The notes under the pieces are model-generated. The model made no database searches. It was not told the origin of the DNA and saw nothing but the letters and a program-made list of their open reading frames with translations. Below are positions 17,523 to 24,627 of a stretch of 64,000 nucleotides of DNA, piece by piece (position 1 is the first letter of the stretch; each line of letters starts with the position of its first letter). Source of the stretch: Planctomycetota bacterium (GTDB lineage Bacteria; Planctomycetota; Phycisphaerae; Phycisphaerales; SM1A02); the NCBI GenBank assembly GCA_027622195.1, contig JAQBZO010000002.1, forward strand, positions 101,649 to 165,648. The letters run 5' to 3'. A program made the translations under genes and the position numbers.

Positions 17523-20386
17523 ATACTCCTCATCAAATCGTGGACGCAGTGCGCTGGGTCATGGACGGCGTCATTCGAGAGAAGGCGCAATCGCAAGCGA
17601 TCGCTGAACAGTTCAACGAATTGGTCCAAGAAACCCGTCGCCGCACCGCGCATTGTCTCTCGCTCGTTCGACGAGGAGCGCGACTTGAGGCCCGTGATGC
17701 GGCATTCACGAAGCCACCTCTTCCTGAAATGCTCGCTGCGATTCATGATCCAGTCCTCGAGCGATGGAGTGCATTTTGCGAGCGCCACCAACTCGCCGTT
17801 CCTGCAAAAGTGAATGCAGCCGAGGTGGAAGAGTTCAACGAGTCGATGCAAGAACTTGATCGGATGGAGCCACTGCTGCGCCAATGGCGACTCGAGAATC
17901 TGCGCCGTGATCCAGCCCATACACGCATTCAGACTCTTTGGCGTCTCATTCGAGCGGATCCAACCAATTCAGCGTGGCGCAAGGATGCACAACTCTTCGA
18001 AGAGCCAGCACTCCTGGAACTCGATGGAGTGTTTTATCGTGATCTCGCCCTTGGTCGGCTCGACCAGTGTTGGAGCATCACCTCGTTCACATCACGAAAA
18101 GAGTGGAACTCTCCTATCGCCGCTGCGCGCACGCGCCAGTGGCAATCTCAGTTGCGCGACATTGCGCCACGCAATGCGCAACAACGCGCGCTTGAAGTGG
18201 CGCGACTGCTTCACTCGGCATACCAAGAACGCAATGTCGGCCGCGCTGCCGAACAGATGAAGGAGTACGAGGCGCTGCAATTCTTCCTGTCAGACAGCGA
18301 TCAAGTCATCCCAGAGCCGGTGCAATCGGATGTCGCAGCAGTGGTGGATTGGCTCTGCGCACAACAAGTCGAAGAAGATCGCCGACGCGATGGAGCCGCG
18401 CGCCTCTGCGCCCTTGATGCATTGATGGCTGGGTCGAGTGCGAAGAAGGAAGAACTCGAATTGGCTCTCGTGGCGATCGAAAGAGTGCCGCCCGATGCGC
18501 CGTGGCACGACCTTCGCGATCTGACTTATCAACGCATCGCAGCGATGAAAGGCCAGGAAAGACGTGCCCGAACGATGCGATGGACCGCGGCGATCGCGGC
18601 GATCCTCGTTGTCGCGGCTTGCGCCGCAGCGGGCATCATGTGGATACGAGGGAATGAAGATGCGCGCATTCTTGCGACGCAGGCTGAAGAACAGATTGCC
18701 AGTGGTCGACTGCTCGATGCTGCGCAGGTGCTCGACAATGCGGTCAGTGTTGGACTCGACACACGAGAGCCGATTATCGCGGCAATGGAGTCGTTGCGCG
18801 TCGCGCAGGCCGCGCGGAAGGAAGACGAGCGCAAGTTCGAAGTGTTGTTTTCGGATGCAGGTGATCCATCATCTCGACTCGCGCGTCCAGGAGCCATGGA
18901 TCAGGCAGAAGGACTCTCATTCTCGATCGAGCAGCGCGAGCGGATCGATGGCTGGAGGAAGGCGAATGCAGCAGGAGAAGCGGTCAGACTTCGTGAACGA
19001 AATGATGCCTTTGCTGCGCGCGTGAAGACAATCTCCGACGAGATCGCGCGTGTTGCCAAGGATGGACCAGATGCCGTTGGTGCTTCGGCCGCACTCGCGA
19101 GTGTTCAGGCGGCTGCGCGAACCTTGAGTTTAGAGCAAGGGGTGTCACCGGCGACGCGCGCGACTCTTGATCCCGTCATCGCCCGTATCAGGAGCATGGA
19201 CTCGGTCTGGACGACTGTACGGAGCGAGCGTTCGCGTGCCGCAGACAGAAACGCGGCGTACGCCACAGTTGGAACCGCGGCAAGCAATCCCGCGCGATAC
19301 GCCCAAGCGCTGCAGTCTTTCTCGGAAGAGTGGCCAGAGGATCCGCGTGCCACCAATTGCGGTAGTGCGGCCAGCGATCGAGAGGCGTGGAGTTGGATGA
19401 TGGATTGGACCGACCGCATGACTCCGTTGCAAGGGCGGATGTGGCCCACTGCATCATCGGCGCGGCAAGATGCCATCCAAGCAGCCGAAGCCCATGCATC
19501 CAAGTTTCAGCAGAGCCCATTCGCCGTGAGCGCGAGTCAGTACGCGAAGTTGCTCACCACCGACTCGAGTTGGAGTGATTGGCTCGACACGGTGATGACG
19601 CGTCCAGCCATGCGCGTTGGCGAACTCAAACTTCTCGATGGGAAGAGTTTCTTCTATGTCATTGGACATCCGCTCTCTGGAGAGACACCCACCGCAAAAC
19701 TGTTCGCCGTCATCCGTTCAGGTGAAACCCTCAACAAACCAGAAACACGCTCATTCGACAGAAACAAAATTGCCCGCGATGGAGTGAGTCCACAATCGAC
19801 GCTCTCTCGTGTGGTCCTGCAAGTCATTCAAGATTCGAAGATCGACGCGCCGAAACGCGCGGCGACCGCATTTGATTTGGTGGCGCACACCAAAGAGGTG
19901 GATCCACTCCTGCGATTGGCGATCGCAACAGAACTCGCCAAACTGGTTGAGGCTCAATTGCCAGGAAGTGCGAAACGGTTCGAGGAGTTTCTGACCACCT
20001 GCTCCGAACGCCGCGTGCCCGACGTTGATTTTCTTGCTCCCTCGAACGAGGCGTCGAATCGTGCGCGGAAAACGGCAGCAGATCTGCTCGAAGGCGCGCC
20101 CACCGCGGCGCAGATATTCAGCGACGATGTGGCGATGCGGAAGGAGGTCACTCGCGCGCTCAGTTCCACTTTCAAACCAGTCGGGCGAGTGATTGCAACA
20201 CAGGGCATTCGCTCGATCGAACTGTTGCCAGGGGTGACGCGCGCTGCTGGTACACGACTCGTTGCAGTGACGGCATCGGTCACATCAGCAGCCACAGTGA
20301 TTCCACTTGGTGCAGACGGATCGAACCTCGGCGCCGTTCCACTCGAGACACTTGTCTTTGAGGCGAGTGAGGCATCATTCAAGTGA
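17519..20386 (+). CDS. Large single-pass membrane protein with helical cytoplasmic domain
   Basis: 955 residues. The N-terminal 350 residues are alpha-helical and charged with tandem-helix character (possible TPR-like repeats). One membrane helix (about 353-376, WTAAIAAILVVAACAAAGIMWI) precedes a long outer part with more helices and coiled-coil tendency (about 385-560), then a small beta domain (GKSFFYVIGHPLSGETPT) and a C-terminal region. Both halves are large, so it could transmit a state across the membrane. It overlaps its neighbours by 4 bases on each side; the next gene starts with GTG. No enzyme motif is visible. Function unknown, but it is central in the operon. Confidence 0.72.
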   Translation: MNTPHQIVDAVRWVMDGVIREKAQSQAIAEQFNELVQETRRRTAHCLSLVRRGARLEARDAAFTKPPLPEMLAAIHDPVLERWSAFCERHQLAVPAKVNAAEVEEFNESMQELDRMEPLLRQWRLENLRRDPAHTRIQTLWRLIRADPTNSAWRKDAQLFEEPALLELDGVFYRDLALGRLDQCWSITSFTSRKEWNSPIAAARTRQWQSQLRDIAPRNAQQRALEVARLLHSAYQERNVGRAAEQMKEYEALQFFLSDSDQVIPEPVQSDVAAVVDWLCAQQVEEDRRRDGAARLCALDALMAGSSAKKEELELALVAIERVPPDAPWHDLRDLTYQRIAAMKGQERRARTMRWTAAIAAILVVAACAAAGIMWIRGNEDARILATQAEEQIASGRLLDAAQVLDNAVSVGLDTREPIIAAMESLRVAQAARKEDERKFEVLFSDAGDPSSRLARPGAMDQAEGLSFSIEQRERIDGWRKANAAGEAVRLRERNDAFAARVKTISDEIARVAKDGPDAVGASAALASVQAAARTLSLEQGVSPATRATLDPVIARIRSMDSVWTTVRSERSRAADRNAAYATVGTAASNPARYAQALQSFSEEWPEDPRATNCGSAASDREAWSWMMDWTDRMTPLQGRMWPTASSARQDAIQAAEAHASKFQQSPFAVSASQYAKLLTTDSSWSDWLDTVMTRPAMRVGELKLLDGKSFFYVIGHPLSGETPTAKLFAVIRSGETLNKPETRSFDRNKIARDGVSPQSTLSRVVLQVIQDSKIDAPKRAATAFDLVAHTKEVDPLLRLAIATELAKLVEAQLPGSAKRFEEFLTTCSERRVPDVDFLAPSNEASNRARKTAADLLEGAPTAAQIFSDDVAMRKEVTRALSSTFKPVGRVIATQGIRSIELLPGVTRAAGTRLVAVTASVTSAATVIPLGADGSNLGAVPLETLVFEASEASFK

Positions 20387-21249
20387 CTCCAGCGGATCCA
20401 ACGAACGACCCGCGTCTTCTTCGTCTGGGCGAACGCGTCTTCGGTCCGATTCCACTGATTGAAGTTCGGCGTCGCTTGGCGCGTGGCGAGTTGACGATTG
20501 CACATGAAGTATCGAGTGACAACGGCGCCACATGGAAGACGATGCGCCGCGCGCTCGAGGGTGCGAAGCCACTCGCAGACAGTGAGTGGGTGGGTGCAGA
20601 TTGCGCGTCCGAGGAAGTATTTGGCACCACTGTTGCTCGTCCAATCGTCGTCGGTTCTTGGACAGTGAGCCCGCTCGCCATCACCGCTGTGGGGGGCGGA
20701 TTGATCGCACTCACACTCGCACTTCCTGTTGGCAGGGATGGACACGGTCTCCTCTGGTGGAATGATGTGACCCCGTTCATCATCGCGGTCGCCGGCATCG
20801 TGATCGCCGCACTCCTGTTCGCGAGTCCATCGCCGACACGCGCGATGACAACTTTGGTTTTCGCATCCATTGCTGGACTTGCCTCAGCTATTGGAATCTG
20901 CGTTGAGATTGGAGCGTGGGGACTGGGATCCATCATCCTTCTCGGCGCAGGCGCCTTGGCTGTGTTGGGAGATTCCCTCAACACTCCTTCTACACGCTCT
21001 ACCAACTCGTCGACCGTCTGGGTAATCGTCGCCTTCTCGCTCGCCGTCGCGCTGGTGATTGGCGTCTCTATCTATAAATACCACCAAACATCCAACCGTT
21101 TTCTCGTGCTCAACGGAGCACGATTCATTCTCATCACCCTCAGCGCAACGTTGGTTTGTATCGTTGCATTTCGAGAGTGGTGTGCGACCGCTTCTTCGGA
21201 GCCAATACCCTATGAAGACCCAGATGCCCCACCCTTCGACCCTTCTTGA
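20383..21249 (+). CDS. GYF_2-like domain plus six-TM membrane protein
   Basis: 288 residues from a GTG start that forms a GTGA overlap with the previous stop. Residues about 8-62 (GERVFGPIPLIEVRRRLARG, then SSDNGATWKTM) resemble the GYF_2 domain, a short module that often binds proline-rich peptides and is frequently fused to membrane proteins. The rest has about six hydrophobic helices. The proline tract in the GAP1-like protein is a possible ligand, but it would have to be on the same side of the membrane, which my topology reading does not favour. The end overlaps the proposed channel subunit start by 38 bases. Confidence 0.68.
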   Translation: MTPADPTNDPRLLRLGERVFGPIPLIEVRRRLARGELTIAHEVSSDNGATWKTMRRALEGAKPLADSEWVGADCASEEVFGTTVARPIVVGSWTVSPLAITAVGGGLIALTLALPVGRDGHGLLWWNDVTPFIIAVAGIVIAALLFASPSPTRAMTTLVFASIAGLASAIGICVEIGAWGLGSIILLGAGALAVLGDSLNTPSTRSTNSSTVWVIVAFSLAVALVIGVSIYKYHQTSNRFLVLNGARFILITLSATLVCIVAFREWCATASSEPIPYEDPDAPPFDPS

Positions 21250-22060
21250 CGCTGGTCAAGGCGATCCAGAATGCATGATCGGTCTTTCGTCCAATCGTTT
21301 TACAGCGGCAAGCGGACTTCTCTGGCTCGTCTTCGCGTCGACGCTCACTGCAGTGTGCATCGGTTTGTCGATTGCATTACCGAGTGTCCAGATGTCAATC
21401 TTCATGAATCGCTGCTGGACGAACTGGGCTTGCGTCCTCGCCTTCTTGTGGTGCATCTTTATGTTGACTGAGAAGGTCATCAAGGTACGCATTCAACGGC
21501 GCGCACTCGAGGCGGTGGACCTCCTTCCTCGGCGAGCTGATTTCGTCTTGTCTCCAGGGACAGCACCAGAAATTATGGAGCGCATTCGAAATCAAGCAGC
21601 GCGACCGCGTGAGTTTCTCCTCTTCAATCGAATGTGGAGCTCACTCTCGAATCTGGGCAATCTCGGCGAAGTGCGCGATGTGGGCGCGGTGCTCGAGGGA
21701 CTCGCTGACAGCGACGCGAGTGGAGTCGACTCGTCCTACACCACGATCAAAATTCTCATTTGGACCATCCCTGTGTATGGATTCATCGGAACCGTCATTG
21801 GCCTTGGTCAGGCGATCGGCAACTTCCAGAATGTGATCAACGCCGAAGAGAACGCGGGATCGATTCGCGACAATCTGACGCCTGTGATTGGCGGTCTTGC
21901 GACGGCGTTCGAGACGACGCTGATCGCGTTGGTGCTCGCCGTCATTGTCCAGCTCTACTGCACGTGGGTGTATCACAAGGAAGAGTCGTTGCTCGGTGAC
22001 ATTGATCGATATTGTCACGAGCACATCATTAGTCGTCTTCGACTCATCGATCCTCGCTAA
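21212..22060 (+). CDS. MotA/TolQ/ExbB-like proton channel subunit
   Basis: 282 residues if started at ATG 21212; an ATG at 21275 would avoid the 38-base overlap and still keep all helices. Four membrane helices are visible. The third and fourth carry the family pattern WTIPVYGFIGTVIGLGQAIG and GGLATAFETTLIALVLAVI, matching the ExbB/TolQ/MotA signature of glycine-rich helix 3 and the threonine-containing helix 4. The polar FETT in helix 4 is the position of the ion pathway in this family. It lacks the long cytoplasmic coiled-coil tail of the Zorya subunit ZorA. Its usual partner, an ExbD/MotB subunit, is represented by the next two genes. Confidence 0.85.
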   Translation: MKTQMPHPSTLLDAGQGDPECMIGLSSNRFTAASGLLWLVFASTLTAVCIGLSIALPSVQMSIFMNRCWTNWACVLAFLWCIFMLTEKVIKVRIQRRALEAVDLLPRRADFVLSPGTAPEIMERIRNQAARPREFLLFNRMWSSLSNLGNLGEVRDVGAVLEGLADSDASGVDSSYTTIKILIWTIPVYGFIGTVIGLGQAIGNFQNVINAEENAGSIRDNLTPVIGGLATAFETTLIALVLAVIVQLYCTWVYHKEESLLGDIDRYCHEHIISRLRLIDPR

Positions 22061-22068
22061 GGACACGC

Positions 22069-22893
22069 ATGCGAAAGCGCAGCGGATCATCCTCTGAGAG
22101 CCCGATGTCCTTCTTTAGTTTTCAGGACATCGTGGCTGGTGTTCTCGGCATCATGATTCTGGTGGCGCTGTTGCTTGCGCTCGATCCATTGTCGGACAAG
22201 ATTGAACCAGTATCTCCCGCGAAGTCTGCGGCGCAGAGTGCCGCGGATGCTGAGGCGGTCAAGAAGGCACGCGAGACGCTCGAGAAGATTCAAGAGCAGA
22301 TCAAGTCTGCCGCCGAGGCATTGGCAAACGCGCAAGTCGGTGAGCCGATCGAATTGGAGGAAGTCGAGCGCGTGGAGGTGCTCGCTCGCGAAACAATGGA
22401 CCGCGTTGTCCTCGTTCGGGCCGAGGAAAAGGTTGTTCAGCAAAGCGTGACCGATGCCACAAAGCGGGTGGCGAAGGAAACGAAGGCACTTCAATCCATC
22501 GAGGAGACCGTCGCCAAAGCTCGGAAGGATGTTGAACTCGCCGAACGCCGCGCGCGCGTGCAGTACAGACCAGGAGATCGGTTTGAGCGGAGACCACTCT
22601 TGGTGGAACTCGGTTCATCGTTCATCAGAATGGGAATCCTCTCGACCGACAATGTGCCTATGAAGGAATTCGATGGAGGGCAAGGCGAAGACACCGCGCT
22701 CCTGACTCAGGCTTCCAACACCCACCCATCGAGCGATTGGTACTTGCTTTTTGTCTTGCATCCTGGAACAGAAACTCGGTTCGAGTCGTCGATGCGAGAG
22801 TGGTACGGCCGCGGATACGAAGTGGGATGGCAACTCTGGGACCCATCGAACGGCAGCATCTTTGATGATCCAGCCCAAGCGGGGCAACCATGA
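22069..22893 (+). CDS. ExbD/MotB-like single-pass stator protein with coiled coil (first paralogue)
   Basis: 274 residues. A short cytoplasmic tail precedes one membrane helix (about 18-39, FSFQDIVAGVLGIMILVAL) with an aspartate (Asp20) at its cytoplasmic end, where MotB and ExbD have the proton-carrying aspartate. A long coiled coil (about 50-165) and a small alpha/beta domain (about 170-255, PLLVELGSSFIRMGI, then SSDWYLLFVLHPGTETRF) follow outside. A ribosome site AAGGA (22059-22063) sits 5 bases before the ATG. It lacks the OmpA-like peptidoglycan domain of MotB and ZorB. The end overlaps the next gene (ATGA). Confidence 0.8.
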   Translation: MRKRSGSSSESPMSFFSFQDIVAGVLGIMILVALLLALDPLSDKIEPVSPAKSAAQSAADAEAVKKARETLEKIQEQIKSAAEALANAQVGEPIELEEVERVEVLARETMDRVVLVRAEEKVVQQSVTDATKRVAKETKALQSIEETVAKARKDVELAERRARVQYRPGDRFERRPLLVELGSSFIRMGILSTDNVPMKEFDGGQGEDTALLTQASNTHPSSDWYLLFVLHPGTETRFESSMREWYGRGYEVGWQLWDPSNGSIFDDPAQAGQP

Positions 22894-23711
22894 AACGCCG
22901 ACAACGACGCCGCGCATCGTCTGGATCGACCTCGTCTGATTCGTACGATCTCTTCCTCGACGCACTATGCAACGGACTCGGTGTCGTCATGTTCATCATG
23001 ATGGTCGTCGTGTTGTTCGCGAGGCCGAAGGTGGGAGATGGAGGCGACGCCGAAGAGGTCGCGCGTGTCGAGGCGACGATTGCAAAAGCGCAGAGTGAAC
23101 TTGACGAAATCATGGCCACGCTCGCCACGATCCCTCCCGCGGGCGACCCGGAACTGATTCGCCGTTTCAAAGAGGCGATGGCATCCGTTGAAGCCGCTCT
23201 CAAAGAGCGCGTCGAATCGTCGAAGCGCATCGACATCGCGCGGACCCTTGTGAAACAACGGAAGAGCGAGAGCGAGGAGATCAAGTCAAAGACTGAACTC
23301 ATCAAGGAAGAGCAAAATCGTCTCGCAAAGAGGATCGAGGCACTCACTTCGTCCACCGCGTTTGTGAGGACAAGTCGATGGAAGACGGATGACACGCGAC
23401 CGAGTGTTCTCCTCCTCGTGTCTGGTGGACGCGTGAGCAAGCCGACGGTCGACGCCACCACGCAGATGATTGCGCCACTTGCAGGCGTGGGAGTTCAAAT
23501 CACTTCGATCGATGACGCAAAGTCCGCGGTTCAACAGTTTGTCGGAACAGTCGACTCTTCAAAGTATCGCATCGAGATTGGTGTGTGGCCCGACTCGTAC
23601 GGCGGATTCAAATATCTCGAGCGGGTGCTGCAAGAACGCGGATTCACTATTCAACCGATGCCCGTCGCCGCTGGAGAATCACTGCGATCAGGTGACGGGG
23701 GATCTCAGTAG
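22890..23711 (+). CDS. ExbD/MotB-like single-pass stator protein with coiled coil (second paralogue)
   Basis: 273 residues. A basic N-terminus (KRRQRRRASS) leads to a membrane helix (about 24-44) containing Asp20 and Asp24 (SYDLFLDALCNGLGVVMF), again the position of the proton-binding aspartate. A coiled coil (about 55-145) and a C-terminal alpha/beta domain (PSVLLLVSGGRVSKP, then SKYRIEIGVWPDSYGGF) follow. The C-terminal domain has the same strand-helix-strand order as the previous protein, so the two probably form a heterodimeric stator instead of the usual homodimer. It ends the operon and overlaps the convergent EamA gene by 24 bases. Confidence 0.8.
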   Translation: MKRRQRRRASSGSTSSDSYDLFLDALCNGLGVVMFIMMVVVLFARPKVGDGGDAEEVARVEATIAKAQSELDEIMATLATIPPAGDPELIRRFKEAMASVEAALKERVESSKRIDIARTLVKQRKSESEEIKSKTELIKEEQNRLAKRIEALTSSTAFVRTSRWKTDDTRPSVLLLVSGGRVSKPTVDATTQMIAPLAGVGVQITSIDDAKSAVQQFVGTVDSSKYRIEIGVWPDSYGGFKYLERVLQERGFTIQPMPVAAGESLRSGDGGSQ

Positions 23712-24623
23712 TCGCCGCTTCAAGTCTTTCGCGCGGTTGGGAACCTGCGCGAGTACTGCGGCAGAAAGCAAGAGTGCTGCGCCGATGTACTGCGAGGTGG
23801 AGAGTGCCTCGTCAAACCAAAACCATCCCGTGACTGCAGCGAAGAGTCCCTCGAGACTGAGCAAGATTGCCGCATGGGTGGGAGGCGCGTCGCGCTGCGC
23901 CACAGTTTGGAGAGTGAACGCAACACCTGTGGAGAGCAGTGCGCAGTAGAGGAGTGGGCCCACCGAGACCGAGAGTCCAGTCCACATTCCTTCGCTTTGG
24001 ACGAATGGCGCGAGAATGAGCGATGCGATTCCAGTCACTGCAAACTGCACAACGCTGAGCGCGATCGGATCGCTGCGAGTCGCGAACCGCGCCACGATCT
24101 GAACATGGCACGCCCACATCACGGCGCAGGCGAGAATCCACGGATCGCCAGCCTCGATGTGAGGACGACCACTCATGCTGATGAACCACAGTCCAGGAAC
24201 AGCGATGGTGACGGCGAGCCATGCCGCCCATCCTGGCCGCTGACCTGCGAAGAGTCCAAGCAGTGGAACACCAACAACGTAAACGCTCGTGAGAAATCCA
24301 GCATTGCCAGTCGATGTGTGTTCAATGCCCACTTGTTGAAGGACGCTTCCGACGAACATCACCATTCCGCCAGAGAGGCCGCCGATCCAAAGGTCGCGCG
24401 CGTGGCGTCCTGCAGCAGGATCGACGATTCGGCCTGCGAGACCGAACACACGTCGCACTGGAAGAAGGAAGGCGATTGCTGCTGCACCGATGCAATAGCG
24501 GATGCCAGTGAATGAGACAGGAGGCATCGCCACCATCGCGAGTTTTTGTGCAGCGAAAGCACTGCCCCAGATCGCGGCGCAGACAAGGCACAACAGATCT
24601 GCACCGACCATTCGACGAGTCAT
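23688..24623 (-). CDS. EamA family drug/metabolite exporter
   Basis: 311 residues from ATG 24623, chosen because it starts 4 bases after the upstream stop; the ATG at 24668 would overlap that gene by 41. About ten membrane helices are arranged as two EamA repeats: the first starts LLCLVCAAIWGSAFAAQKLA and the second WILACAVMWACHVQIVARFA, each with the conserved small-residue helix 1. Members export amino acids, purines or other metabolites across the inner membrane. The substrate cannot be read from sequence. It probably shares a transcript with the upstream cytochrome gene. Confidence 0.88.
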   Translation of the reverse strand: MTRRMVGADLLCLVCAAIWGSAFAAQKLAMVAMPPVSFTGIRYCIGAAAIAFLLPVRRVFGLAGRIVDPAAGRHARDLWIGGLSGGMVMFVGSVLQQVGIEHTSTGNAGFLTSVYVVGVPLLGLFAGQRPGWAAWLAVTIAVPGLWFISMSGRPHIEAGDPWILACAVMWACHVQIVARFATRSDPIALSVVQFAVTGIASLILAPFVQSEGMWTGLSVSVGPLLYCALLSTGVAFTLQTVAQRDAPPTHAAILLSLEGLFAAVTGWFWFDEALSTSQYIGAALLLSAAVLAQVPNRAKDLKRRLLRSPVT

Positions 24624-24627
24624 TCGA

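Noticed and set aside
21956..21972. CACGTG in the ExbB-like gene as a second parS
   Set aside because: Flanks do not match TGTT/AACA arms; the same holds for CACGTG near 25677, 29641, 35391 and 52080.
12671..23711. Calling the locus a Zorya system
   Set aside because: No OmpA-like domain in the stator proteins, no ZorC/ZorD/ZorE-type effector, and a GTPase/GAP1 module that Zorya lacks; resemblance is limited to the stator principle.
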